This document shows, piece by piece, positions 1 through 7,435 of a DNA stretch of 21,132 bases (positions are counted from its first letter, which is position 1; each line of letters opens with the position of its first letter). Position numbers and translations under genes: made by a program. The stretch covers positions 1 through 21,132 of the forward strand of contig JAZKZX010000042.1 of the NCBI GenBank assembly GCA_045612925.1. Direction: 5' to 3'. Origin of the DNA: UBA1189 sp045612925. GTDB taxonomy: Bacteria > Bacteroidota > Bacteroidia > Bacteroidales > Bacteroidaceae. The notes under the pieces are model-generated. The model did no database searches and had not been told where the DNA came from. It saw nothing but the letters and a program-made list of their open reading frames with translations.

Positions 1-1
1 C

Positions 2-289
2 GAGAATGTGTATCTGTCGCGTGTGGTCGAGGTGCAGGAGGGGCAGCGCGTCATCGACACGGGGTTGTATGGTATCGTGCGTCATCCCATGTACTCTGCC
101 GTCAGCCTGCTCTACCTGTCTATCCCTCTCGTGCTCGGCTCATGGTGGGCGCTGCTGGTGATGTCGCCCTGTGTGCTCCTCTTAGCCACGCGTATCAAGA
201 ATGAGGAGCAGGTACTGCGCGAAGGCCTCCCCGGCTATGTCGAGTACACTCGGCGCATACGCTATCGCATGATTCCTTTTGTTTGGTAA
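2..289 (+). CDS. Isoprenylcysteine carboxyl methyltransferase-like membrane protein (3' part)
   Basis: This is the C-terminal 95 residues of a gene that starts before the window; the reading frame is open from base 2 and ends in TAA at 287-289. The motif G-L-Y-G-I-V-R-H-P-M-Y is the hallmark of the ICMT/PEMT superfamily of membrane methyltransferases, where the Arg-His-Pro segment helps hold S-adenosylmethionine. A hydrophobic stretch (roughly S-I-P-L-V-L-G-S-W-W-A-L-L-V-M through L-L-L-A-T) forms the last membrane hairpin. The later Glu-Glu and the Tyr near the C-terminus (residues in NEEQVLREGLPGYVEYTRRI) match the conserved tail of the family. Bacterial members of this kind have mostly unknown substrates, so no specific methyl acceptor is assigned. 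The gene converges on the CotH gene across a shared terminator. Family assignment is confident; function is not. Confidence 0.8.
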   Translation, partial: ENVYLSRVVEVQEGQRVIDTGLYGIVRHPMYSAVSLLYLSIPLVLGSWWALLVMSPCVLLLATRIKNEEQVLREGLPGYVEYTRRIRYRMIPFVW

Positions 290-324
290 TGCTTCTTATA
301 GCCAACGTATGCAGATATAACAAT

Positions 325-355
325 AAAAACATCCACTCGTAGGTGGATGTTTTTT
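325..355. terminator. Bidirectional intrinsic terminator
   Basis: An 8-bp perfect stem, ACATCCAC (329-336) with GTGGATGT (343-350), encloses the 6-base loop TCGTAG. It is flanked by an A-run (325-328) on the left and a T-run (351-355) on the right, so it can end transcripts in both directions. It lies between two convergent genes, 36 bp after the methyltransferase stop and about 60 bp from the CotH stop. Confidence 0.85.
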
Positions 356-413
356 GTTGTTCAGCGGAGTTGATTGTCTCGCTTCAGGGAACTATTTCGG
401 GGGAATTGTTGCA

Positions 414-2987
414 TCAAAAGACGACCTTCTTCCTATTTATAATATAGATCACACCCTCTTTAGGCTCTACCACGCGGCGTCCGTATACATCGTATATCGG
501 TGCGGGGTTGAGGCTTCCTGATGCGTTGTCAGAGATGCTGATTGTGTTGGTCTCGGTATTGCTATTGTCACCATCGCCGCTATTGTCATCCTCGTCCTCG
601 TATACAGTGAGGTTGTTGAAGATGTAGTTTGCACGCTTCTCAATCCACTCTTGGCTTTTCTTTACTAACGCTTCGTAGTCGGTAGAGTTCTTTTCGTAGA
701 TGTTAGCCTTGTTGTTGTGCTCTATGCTCAGCAGTGCAAATTCGGTGTAGTCGGCAATATACTCCTTAAGCTCTTCCAAGCGCCCCTCATCCATGAAGTC
801 TTTCCATTCCTTGTAGTAGGCTCGCTTGCCAGCCTCGGTTTTGCGCAGGGCATCGTAGAATTTGTACCCCGGTTTACCTGAGCGTCCGCTATAGAGATCC
901 TCATCGGCACCCACATTGAAATATGAACCTGATTCTTCATAACCGAATGCCCAGTCGAAGTCCCATGCGGGGCCAAACTTCCACGGCTCGCCTGCGGCAG
1001 GGTTTTCATTGAAGAGGTAGCAGCTCTTGGGGTGGTAGGTCTCCACATTGCGCACCAGGTCATTCACGAGCCAGAACTTGGCCCACGACTCCATGTCGAC
1101 AAGTTTTGTGATATCTCCTCCTGAGAATAAAGAGTCGGTGAGCGCATTTACAGATGCTTGTATGGCTTCGAAAGTGATGGTGCGATCCTCGTCCTCTTCA
1201 GAGAAATCGGGGTCCTTGACATTGACGGGGAGGTTGTAGGTATCATCCTTAAATCTATAAGTCTCATCATAATAATCGTCAAGCTCGAGCAAGCATCCAG
1301 TAGCCTCATCAATAGCTACACTATTATCAGCGATACCAATCTTCTCGGTGAAGCAGTACGACCCGCGGTAATGACCGTTGATGTATAGGTCGATGGGGAT
1401 CATGTGACAGATAGCCTCAGCGTCAACCATGGCTGCTATCTTCTGTGCGATGGAGTTTGAGGTCATCGAGCCGTTCTGCTTGTTGGCGATGAACACCCAC
1501 TGGCGGTCTTTGGTCAGGTTGAAGGGCGACTGCTTCTGCTGCTTTGGGAACTTGATGCGGTAGGGGTTCTTGCTCATGTAGCTCCAGCTCCAGCTGCTGT
1601 TGCCGCGTCCGCGCACTTCGCAACCCTCCACTGTGTCAATGTCGGGCCAAACGCCTGCGCCATCGAGACGGAATGTGCAGTCCTCAATCCACTCCTCCTT
1701 GGTGTTAGTGCCATCGGGCAGATCCATTCCTATCCATTGCTTGTCGTCCCACGTAGTGCCATCGCCGAAGGTGATATACACGGTAGGTATCTTGTAATCG
1801 CCAGTGGCATAGTCGGTCAGATACTTCACATTGACCTGGCACTGACGGCCAAAGGGCTTGAATCCCGCCACCACCTTGGGTGCCTCGGACTCCGAAGGCT
1901 TTATGGACTCTTCTTCCTTCTCTGTGCACTCGTATAGCGACAGGTCTCCTATGACCATATAGTTCTTATACGATGCTGCAGTAAGTTCCATGCGTATAGC
2001 CGTGTAGTCCTCTCCGAGTTTATATACGGGAGTAGTGAACTCCGTAAGATTCGTCTGAGGTAACGCATCCGTAAGTTCGTCAATCTCGGTCCACTCATTG
2101 GTACTCTGGTTCAGTGCAGTGATGCGCCATCCCTGTGGGAAGCGGTTATCCTGGGTAGAGGTGGTATATGACAGACAGAACTCCTCCAATGGCTTGGGCA
2201 GTTCTATCTGTACGTAGGGCCATTCAGTGATGCCGTCGCCATAGTAGCCACCATCGACCCAAGTGAGCTTCTCGTAGGCTCCCGAGCCCCATGTAGAGTG
2301 GAAATAGGTTTCGTCGTAATCGTCCCACAGATTGCTCAAATCGCCGGCGGGATAATAATTACTGGGCGCATTTGTTTCTGTATTATCCCCTGAGATGTCC
2401 ACCTTTGTACGGACCCATCCATCGGTAGGCTCGGGCTCGGGTGTAGGCTCGGGTTCTATGGTCTTCACCTCGTAGATCCAATGCTTGGGCAGGGCAAGCG
2501 TGTATGTGATGGGAGTAGTGAAGCGCTGACTGCTCTTGCCGCTTACCTGCTCCACTCCATCGAGATACAAGGTGACTCCTTCGCTCGTCGTGAAGCTGGG
2601 GCGTAAGCGCTTACCTATCACAGGCACATCGGCAGTGACCACCACCATGTCTCCCTCGTCGTTGATGGTCGCCTCCACATCGGCATAAACCTGGTCGTTG
2701 TCCTCATGGGTGAAGGCAAATGAGAGTAGCTTGGCAGAGCTGACATTGCAATCGTCGCTCACACCATCGGTGGTCGTATTATACTCAAATGTCGTGCCGC
2801 CCTCCAAAAGGAGTGTACAGACATCTCCCTCCATCGTTTCACTGAGGATATACTTCTCGGGAATGGCATATACCTCTCCGCTCTTGGTGATGGTGATGTA
2901 GCGAACCTCATCGGCAGCGCGAACTCCTACATAGGGGAGCAATGCCAAAAGAATAAGTGTAGATAACTGTTTCATCATGTTTTTCAT
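414..2987 (-). CDS. Secreted CotH-kinase-fold protein with discoidin-like domain and T9SS-like C-terminus
   Basis: An 857-residue exported protein. The start is set at ATG 2987, giving a signal peptide (MKNMMKQ, then a hydrophobic core ending near A-A-D at 25); a longer TTG start at 3029 would lie inside the promoter. In order: a short beta-rich domain (26-85), an Ig-like module resembling the DUF5018 type (86-173), a Pro-Glu-Thr linker (178-189), a discoidin/F5-8-like domain (about 200-355), a CotH domain (about 395-790) and an acidic linker (797-814). It ends in a short YDVYGRRV-type tail like truncated type IX secretion sorting domains. CotH landmarks are RGRGNSSW (459-466), the PYRIKF segment, DLYINGHYRGSY (533-544), FTEKI and WDFDWAFG (675-682). 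Bacillus spore CotH is an atypical protein kinase; WDFDW should carry metal-binding acidic residues. Substrate is unknown. The gene stands alone with its own promoter. Confidence 0.85.
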   Translation of the reverse strand: MKNMMKQLSTLILLALLPYVGVRAADEVRYITITKSGEVYAIPEKYILSETMEGDVCTLLLEGGTTFEYNTTTDGVSDDCNVSSAKLLSFAFTHEDNDQVYADVEATINDEGDMVVVTADVPVIGKRLRPSFTTSEGVTLYLDGVEQVSGKSSQRFTTPITYTLALPKHWIYEVKTIEPEPTPEPEPTDGWVRTKVDISGDNTETNAPSNYYPAGDLSNLWDDYDETYFHSTWGSGAYEKLTWVDGGYYGDGITEWPYVQIELPKPLEEFCLSYTTSTQDNRFPQGWRITALNQSTNEWTEIDELTDALPQTNLTEFTTPVYKLGEDYTAIRMELTAASYKNYMVIGDLSLYECTEKEEESIKPSESEAPKVVAGFKPFGRQCQVNVKYLTDYATGDYKIPTVYITFGDGTTWDDKQWIGMDLPDGTNTKEEWIEDCTFRLDGAGVWPDIDTVEGCEVRGRGNSSWSWSYMSKNPYRIKFPKQQKQSPFNLTKDRQWVFIANKQNGSMTSNSIAQKIAAMVDAEAICHMIPIDLYINGHYRGSYCFTEKIGIADNSVAIDEATGCLLELDDYYDETYRFKDDTYNLPVNVKDPDFSEEDEDRTITFEAIQASVNALTDSLFSGGDITKLVDMESWAKFWLVNDLVRNVETYHPKSCYLFNENPAAGEPWKFGPAWDFDWAFGYEESGSYFNVGADEDLYSGRSGKPGYKFYDALRKTEAGKRAYYKEWKDFMDEGRLEELKEYIADYTEFALLSIEHNNKANIYEKNSTDYEALVKKSQEWIEKRANYIFNNLTVYEDEDDNSGDGDNSNTETNTISISDNASGSLNPAPIYDVYGRRVVEPKEGVIYIINRKKVVF

Positions 2988-3026
2988 AAAATGTATAATA
3001 TTGTGCGTCGGTATATAAATATGCCG

Positions 3027-3058
3027 CAAATATAAGCTTATCAGTTTATTTCTGCAAA
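3027..3058 (-). promoter_or_regulatory. Bacteroidota-type promoter of the CotH gene
   Basis: On the minus strand, TTTG (3058-3055) is followed after exactly 20 bp by TATATTTG (3034-3027), a perfect match to the Bacteroidota sigma factor pattern TTTG-N19-20-TAnnTTTG. Transcription would start near 3020, about 33 bp before ATG 2987. This argues against the upstream TTG start at 3029. Confidence 0.8.
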
Positions 3059-3173
3059 TTTATGCGTGTGTTTTATTGCTTTGGCAAGGTAGCCTTCGCA
3101 TACCACAAAGATGCAACATCCCATAAGCGATACAATTTTTTTCGAGAAGATTTCATTTCGGGTGGTGCAAGGT

Positions 3174-3197
3174 GCTTACGCTTACGATTACGCTTAC
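3174..3197. repeat. Tandem GCTTAC hexamer array (4 units), left arm
   Basis: Four consecutive hexamers: GCTTAC, GCTTAC, GATTAC, GCTTAC. The array is the reverse complement of the one at 3508-3531 (22 of 24 bases match), so the pair forms an inverted repeat around 310 bp of AT-rich sequence. Confidence 0.85.
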
Positions 3198-3209
3198 AAA
3201 AAATGTACT

Positions 3210-3218
3210 CCCCCCCCC
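3210..3218. repeat. Homopolymeric tract of nine C
   Basis: Nine consecutive C residues follow TACT just after the left hexamer array. Such tracts are prone to slippage, but no open reading frame of recognisable protein spans this one and it is not placed in the spacer of a visible promoter. Confidence 0.8.
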
Positions 3219-3322
3219 TGCCATTTTTACTCCTCACTCGCCCCTTATTATTATGATTTAGTTTATAATAATATTAATACCTATATGATATAGGTACATT
3301 CTCTCTATATATTTAGGAGATG

Positions 3323-3399
3323 ATATAGCAGTTTACCCAGAGGTCTCTGTTCAGGATGACACTAACGCTGAAATCACATGATTGGGTAAACATCTATAT
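3323..3399. repeat. Nested imperfect inverted repeat (possible RNA hairpin or cruciform)
   Basis: The outer arms 3323-3339 and 3383-3399 are 17 bases each and pair at 15 positions, including an unbroken 9-bp core GTTTACCCA/TGGGTAAAC. An inner pair, TTCAG (3350-3354) and CTGAA (3368-3372), shares exactly the same centre (3361). Nothing here encodes protein. It could be a structured RNA, a protein-binding palindrome or a remnant terminal inverted repeat pair; the sequence does not decide. Confidence 0.55.
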
Positions 3400-3507
3400 T
3401 ATTGCCTATATTTAAGGGTATGTTATATATTATATATATTCTATTTAAATTTATATTCTATTTTCGTTGGCTATTCCCGCTCTCCGCTGACATAGTGTGC
3501 AAATGTT

Positions 3508-3531
3508 GTAAGCGTAAGCGTAAGCGTCAGC
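3508..3531. repeat. Tandem GTAAGC hexamer array (4 units), right arm
   Basis: Four consecutive hexamers: GTAAGC three times, then GTCAGC. It is inverted relative to the array at 3174-3197. The spacing is gap-free, which differs from a CRISPR array. Confidence 0.85.
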
Positions 3532-3797
3532 ACATCGCGTGGCGCACGCGCATTATGCGTGTACTTCCCGGACAATGAGTTACGTGCAGTATTTCAGCCA
3601 ACGCACCAACTGGAGTAGGCAATAAGGGAAATTGTACAGGCATCGGAGGTACTTATTTGAGTCCTTCTGCGCGGTAGCGCCCCGAAAATACAGAAACTCG
3701 TTGTCGTGTCTTTTCCATGTCATCAGATGACAAGGCGAGCTCATGCTTCGCCCGATGATAAAAAAGTGGCTATTTCATTATGTTCGCTCGTTGAGGC

Positions 3798-3828
3798 TTG
3801 CTTTTTCGCTTGCCTTGCACTAAATTTG
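3798..3828 (+). promoter_or_regulatory. Bacteroidota-type promoter of the thioredoxin-fold lipoprotein gene
   Basis: TTG (3798-3800) is followed after 20 bp by TAAATTTG (3821-3828), matching the -33/-7 pattern. The predicted start near 3835 leaves a leader of about 17 bases before ATG 3852. There is no Shine-Dalgarno sequence; an A-rich leader is usual for this phylum. Confidence 0.75.
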
Positions 3829-3851
3829 CAGTATAAAAAACTTATTGAGAG

Positions 3852-5006
3852 ATGAAAAGATTATCCATTATACTCATGCTTGCCGTACTACTTGGCGCTG
3901 CAAGCTGCACACGGGAACCTCAGGCAACAATCGAGGGACATATCACCGAGGCGACCGAAAAGATGCTCTACCTCGAACTCATCGGCGTGGAGCGCACCAT
4001 AGCGATAGACTCGGTGCTGCTCGACAAGGAGGGAGCGTTTAGCTTTCGCGTGGCACAGCCCGAGTGCTTCGACTTCTACCGCTTGCGCATAGGCAGAGAA
4101 GGGGTATATCTCTCGGTAGACTCTACTGAGACAATCACTATCAACGCCGCTCTGCCTGTGATGAGCGTAGCCTACGAGGTGGAGGGTTCTGAAGATAACC
4201 TCATGCTGCGCCAACTGGTGATGAAGCAGCGGGAGTTGCAGCATGCCGTGAAGCAGGTGGTACGCAATGCTACGACGAGGAAGGCGATACAGGTAGGTGT
4301 AGACACGCTGGTACACAACTACAAGAAGGAGGTGCGCATGGAGTATATATTCCCCGACCCAGGCAAGCCCTATGCCTACTATGCCCTGTTGCAACGCTTG
4401 GGCGGACAACTCATCTTTGACCCCATGACCTCGCGCGACGATGTACGCTGCTTTGCTGCCGTGGCTACCAATCTCGACCTTTACTACCCCGAGGCTGAGC
4501 GTACCAAGAATCTCAAGAGCATCGCTCTCAAGGGTATGCGAAACACACGCCCCGCACAGCCTGTAGACTATAGCGTGCTGGAGGGGAAAATCGTGGAGGC
4601 TTCGGTCATAGACATCGCTCTGCCCGACATCAATGGCGCCACACGACGCCTCATCGACCTCAAGGGGAGGGTGGTGATGCTCGACTTTAATATCTATGGC
4701 CATCCGCACTCGGCAGCGCGGGTACTCGTACTGCGCAAGCTCTACGAGAAATATGCCGAGCAGGGACTGGAGATATACCAGGTGTCGCTCGACGAGAACG
4801 AACATTTCTGGAAGACGGCAGTTGAGAATATACCCTGGGTATGCGTGCGCAGCCAGGAGGCACCCTACAGCCGGGAGGCAAATCTCTATGGCGTGAGCGA
4901 ACTGCCTACCTACTTCCTCATCAACCGCGCTGGCGAACTGGTACTGCGCGACACGATGGTGGAGGACTTGGAGAAGGAACTGGAGCGCTTGCTCGCTGAG
5001 CCTTGA
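3852..5006 (+). CDS. DUF4369/thioredoxin-fold lipoprotein lacking the CxxC cysteines
   Basis: A 384-residue lipoprotein. The signal peptide ends in L-G-A-A-S-C with Cys19 as the lipidated residue, so it is anchored in the envelope. Residues 24-110 look like the DUF4369 beta-domain that precedes AhpC/TSA or TlpA-like domains in Bacteroidales. Residues about 130-235 are mostly helical. Residues 252-380 have the thioredoxin fold: ALPDINGATRRLIDLKGRVVMLDF, then helix, strand and the cis-proline site SELPTYFLINRAGEL (Pro352). Where redox-active members have WCxxC, this protein reads FNIYGHPHSAAR (279-290) with no cysteine, so it should not act as a thiol-disulfide oxidoreductase. A binding, chaperone or sensing role is inferred. 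It has its own promoter and sits 118 bp upstream of rnr with no terminator between. Confidence 0.8.
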   Translation: MKRLSIILMLAVLLGAASCTREPQATIEGHITEATEKMLYLELIGVERTIAIDSVLLDKEGAFSFRVAQPECFDFYRLRIGREGVYLSVDSTETITINAALPVMSVAYEVEGSEDNLMLRQLVMKQRELQHAVKQVVRNATTRKAIQVGVDTLVHNYKKEVRMEYIFPDPGKPYAYYALLQRLGGQLIFDPMTSRDDVRCFAAVATNLDLYYPEAERTKNLKSIALKGMRNTRPAQPVDYSVLEGKIVEASVIDIALPDINGATRRLIDLKGRVVMLDFNIYGHPHSAARVLVLRKLYEKYAEQGLEIYQVSLDENEHFWKTAVENIPWVCVRSQEAPYSREANLYGVSELPTYFLINRAGELVLRDTMVEDLEKELERLLAEP

Positions 5007-5050
5007 GAGGAAAGTCTTTCAGGTGTTAAGAGGTATAGACAATACCCATT

Positions 5051-5086
5051 ACTCACAACTCACAGCCCAAAGCTCATAACTCATAG
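5051..5086. repeat. Degenerate ACTCAYA short repeats upstream of rnr
   Basis: The stretch contains ACTCACA (5051-5057), ACTCACA (5058-5064), GCTCATA (5072-5078) and ACTCATA (5079-5085). It is low-complexity spacer DNA between the lipoprotein gene and rnr. A small palindrome, GGTAT/ATACC (5032-5036/5042-5046), lies just before it. No -33/-7 promoter was recognised in this gap, so rnr may be read from the promoter at 3798-3828. Confidence 0.6.
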
Positions 5087-5124
5087 CAGTGCCAAACCAT
5101 AATTTATAAAACAAAACAACTACC

Positions 5125-7293
5125 ATGGGAAAATCAGCCGGAAAGAAGAATAAGCGCATGAATAAGCGCGCCATGTTCGATGCACTCATCGACCTATTTC
5201 AACACAACAATGACCGTGCACTCACCTACACCCGCATATGGAAGGAGCTGCACCTCACCACACACCCGCAGAAGATGTTGTGTGGGGATATCATCGGTGA
5301 CCTGCTCCTCGAAGGTAGCGTGGTGGAAACCTCGAACGGGCACTTCCGCCTCAACTTCCAGCAGCGCGAACTCATAGGAACCATACAGCGTAGCAGCAAC
5401 GGACGCATACTCTTTGCCCCCGAGGCCGACGAGGAGTCGGTATACATCGCCGAACGCAACTCGATGCACGCCCTGCATGGCGACCGCGTGAGGGTGAGCC
5501 TCTTTGCCCGACGCCGCGGGAGAGGACTCCCCGAGGGAGAGGTGGTAGAGATCATCGAACGCGCCAACGACACCTTCGTGGGCATACTCAAGGTGGAGAA
5601 GAACTACGCCTTCCTGCTCACCGAGAGCCGCACACTGGACAACGATATCTTCATCCCCCGCGACAAACTCAAGGGAGGAAAGAGCGGAGACAAGGCGGTG
5701 GTGAAGATCGTCGACTGGCCCGATGATGCTCGCAACCCCATAGGACATGTGGTGGACATCCTCGGCAAGGCGGGTAATAACGACACCGAGATGCATGCCA
5801 TCCTTGCAGAGTTTGGTCTGCCCTACAAGTACCCCATCGCCGTGGAGCATGCGGCCAACCACATCAGCGACACGATACCTGCCGACGAGATAGCCCGCCG
5901 ACTCGACATGCGCGATGTGCTCACCTGCACCATCGACCCGCACGACGCCAAGGACTTTGACGACGCGCTCTCCATACGCCCCATCGGCAAGAACCTCTGG
6001 GAGGTGGGCGTGCACATTGCCGATGTCACCCACTATGTGGGCGAGAATGGCATCATCGACAAGGAGGCACAACACCGAGCCACATCGGTATACCTCGTCG
6101 ACCGCACCATACCTATGCTGCCCGAGCGACTATGCAATAACATATGCTCGCTGAGACCGAATGAGGACAAACTCACCTATTCGGTCATCTTCCACATCGA
6201 CGACAAGGCCCGTGTGAAGTATCACCAGATAGCCCACACCGTGATCAATAGCAATAGGAGATATACCTACGAAGAGGTGCAGGCTATCATCGAGCGCCAG
6301 CAACGCGGCACCAAGGAGGCTCTCCCTGGCGATGAGTACACCAACGAGTTGATGATCTTGAACAACCTCGCCCAGCAGCTGCGTGCGGCACGCTTTGCGG
6401 GTGGCGCCATTAACTTTGACCGCGTGGAGGTGCGCTTCGACATTGACGAGACAGGGCATCCCATAGGCGTACACCTCAAAGAATCTAAAGAGGCACACCA
6501 GCTCATCGAGGAGTTTATGCTCTTGGCCAACCGCACCGTGGCAGAGACCATAGGTAAGGTACCCGCCAAGAAGGCCAAGGTGTTCCCCTATCGTATACAC
6601 GATGTGCCCGATCCCGAGAAACTCGATAACCTCGCCCGCCTTGCCCTCCCCTTCGGACACAAGGTGCGCACCACGGGCGACAAGAACGATATTGCCAAGT
6701 CGTTCAACAAGCTGCTGGCCGATGTCAAGGGCAAGCGCGAGCAACACCTCATTGAGACCGTGTCGCTACGTGCCATGCAGAAGGCACGCTACAGCACCGA
6801 CAATATCGGACACTATGGCCTTGCGATGGACTACTACACCCACTTCACCTCGCCCATACGCCGCTACCCCGACATGATGGTGCACCGCTTGCTCACACGC
6901 TACCTTGACGGAGGACGCTCGGCCAGCAAACCCAAGTACGAGGAACTGTGCGACCACTCATCGTCAATGGAGCAGCTCGCCGCATCGGCCGAACGCGCCA
7001 GCATCAAGTATAAGCAGGTAGAGTACATGGCCGATCGCATGGGCATCGCCTACGAAGCTATCATCAGCGGTGTTACCGAGTGGGGTATCTATGCCGAGAT
7101 CATCGAGAACAAGTGCGAGGGACTCATCCCCATGCGCGACCTCGACGACGACTACTACGAGTTTGACGAGCGCAACTACTGCCTCGTAGGCCGACGCACC
7201 CATAAGCGATACGCCTTGGGCGACACCATCAAGGTGCAAGTAGCCCGATGCAACCTCGAGAAAAAGCAACTTGACTATGCTTTAGTAGAGTGA
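5125..7293 (+). CDS. rnr: Ribonuclease R (3'-5' exoribonuclease, RNB family)
   Basis: A 722-residue cytoplasmic exoribonuclease that degrades structured RNA from the 3' end. The layout is a basic N-terminus with a winged-helix-like segment (about 15-77), cold-shock RNA-binding domains (about 80-215), the RNB catalytic domain (about 255-585) and a C-terminal S1 domain (about 640-722, with GVTEWGIYAEI and GLIPMRDL). The active-site motif D271-P-H-D274-A-K-D277-F-D279-D280 holds the magnesium-binding aspartates, and GVHIADVTHYV and the SPIRRYPDMMVHR segment are family signatures. The Lys-rich C-terminal tail of E. coli RNase R is absent; the protein stops at LDYALVE. The start ATG follows an A-rich leader. 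The gene is rich in C-ending codons compared with xerD. Its last seven codons and stop are repeated 62 bp downstream, outside the reading frame. Confidence 0.95.
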   Translation: MGKSAGKKNKRMNKRAMFDALIDLFQHNNDRALTYTRIWKELHLTTHPQKMLCGDIIGDLLLEGSVVETSNGHFRLNFQQRELIGTIQRSSNGRILFAPEADEESVYIAERNSMHALHGDRVRVSLFARRRGRGLPEGEVVEIIERANDTFVGILKVEKNYAFLLTESRTLDNDIFIPRDKLKGGKSGDKAVVKIVDWPDDARNPIGHVVDILGKAGNNDTEMHAILAEFGLPYKYPIAVEHAANHISDTIPADEIARRLDMRDVLTCTIDPHDAKDFDDALSIRPIGKNLWEVGVHIADVTHYVGENGIIDKEAQHRATSVYLVDRTIPMLPERLCNNICSLRPNEDKLTYSVIFHIDDKARVKYHQIAHTVINSNRRYTYEEVQAIIERQQRGTKEALPGDEYTNELMILNNLAQQLRAARFAGGAINFDRVEVRFDIDETGHPIGVHLKESKEAHQLIEEFMLLANRTVAETIGKVPAKKAKVFPYRIHDVPDPEKLDNLARLALPFGHKVRTTGDKNDIAKSFNKLLADVKGKREQHLIETVSLRAMQKARYSTDNIGHYGLAMDYYTHFTSPIRRYPDMMVHRLLTRYLDGGRSASKPKYEELCDHSSSMEQLAASAERASIKYKQVEYMADRMGIAYEAIISGVTEWGIYAEIIENKCEGLIPMRDLDDDYYEFDERNYCLVGRRTHKRYALGDTIKVQVARCNLEKKQLDYALVE

Positions 7294-7303
7294 AACCTAC
7301 GGG
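7270..7303 (+). repeat. rnr 3'-end direct repeat, copy 1 (in gene)
   Basis: A 34-base stretch holding the last seven codons of rnr (L-D-Y-A-L-V-E region), the TGA stop and ten bases after it. It recurs exactly at 7332-7365. Allowing one missing G, the match continues through GCATA. Bases 7304-7331 between the copies are unlike either gene. Confidence 0.95.
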
Positions 7304-7331
7304 GCATAGGCATGTTGAACCTTGTCCTTTG

Positions 7332-7365
7332 CTTGACTATGCTTTAGTAGAGTGAAACCTACGGG
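7332..7365 (+). repeat. rnr 3'-end direct repeat, copy 2 (downstream of the gene)
   Basis: Exact second copy of 7270-7303, offset by 62 bases, lying between the rnr stop and the shared terminator. The sequence before it (7309-7331) is only faintly like the rnr coding sequence upstream of copy 1, so it is not a simple recent tandem duplication of a longer unit. Confidence 0.95.
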
Positions 7366-7377
7366 CATAATAAATAG

Positions 7378-7407
7378 AAGGAGGCATGTCGCGTGATATG
7401 CCTCCTT
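7378..7407. terminator. Bidirectional intrinsic terminator between rnr and metF
   Basis: A 10-bp perfect stem, AAGGAGGCAT (7378-7387) with ATGCCTCCTT (7398-7407), encloses a 10-base loop. T-rich sequence follows on the plus strand (TTTATAATTAT) and on the minus strand (TTCTATTTATTAT). It serves rnr from the left and the five-gene operon ending in metF from the right. Confidence 0.85.
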
Positions 7408-7435
7408 TATAATTATCATCGTATTGCGGGTAGTG

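Larger units (their letters stand above)
2988..3851. other. Gene-free, AT-rich structured intergenic region
   Basis: About 860 bp between divergent genes with no credible coding sequence; short open frames here have odd composition and cross a poly-C run. It carries the CotH promoter at its left edge and the lipoprotein promoter at its right edge. Between them lie two inverted arrays of a GCTTAC/GTAAGC hexamer (3174-3197 and 3508-3531), a run of nine C (3210-3218), a nested inverted repeat (3323-3399), a strongly AT-rich stretch (3240-3470), and small palindromes at 3546-3562 and 3719-3731. No other TAnnTTTG promoter was found inside it. An unrecognised small RNA, or decay of a former gene, is possible. 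Confidence 0.7.

Noticed and set aside
2988..3029. A longer start (TTG at 3029) for the CotH gene
   Set aside because: It overlaps the -7 element TATATTTG and puts 14 non-signal residues before a clear signal peptide.
3062..3293. Short open frames in the intergenic region around the hexamer array and poly-C tract
   Set aside because: They are low-complexity, have no promoter or homology that I recognise, and overlap each other in different frames.
3174..3531. CRISPR array
   Set aside because: The repeats are 6 bp and contiguous, with no spacers and no cas genes nearby.
3719..3760. Terminator made of the GTCATC/GATGAC palindrome and the GGCGAGC/GCTTCGCC hairpin
   Set aside because: Neither stem is followed by a T-run on either strand, no gene ends there, and the second stem has a bulge.
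3888..4805. A 305-codon open frame antisense to the lipoprotein gene
   Set aside because: It is a shadow of the C-ending codons of the real gene. The translation is rich in His, Val, Tyr and Leu, has no family resemblance, and lacks a promoter.
5007..5124. Separate promoter for rnr
   Set aside because: No TAnnTTTG element with a suitable -33 is present; only degenerate ACTCAYA repeats and a weak palindrome are seen.
5194..6747. Long antisense frames (293 and 205 codons) within rnr
   Set aside because: The RNase R frame is unambiguous with all domains and catalytic residues; the antisense frames arise from its GC-rich third positions.
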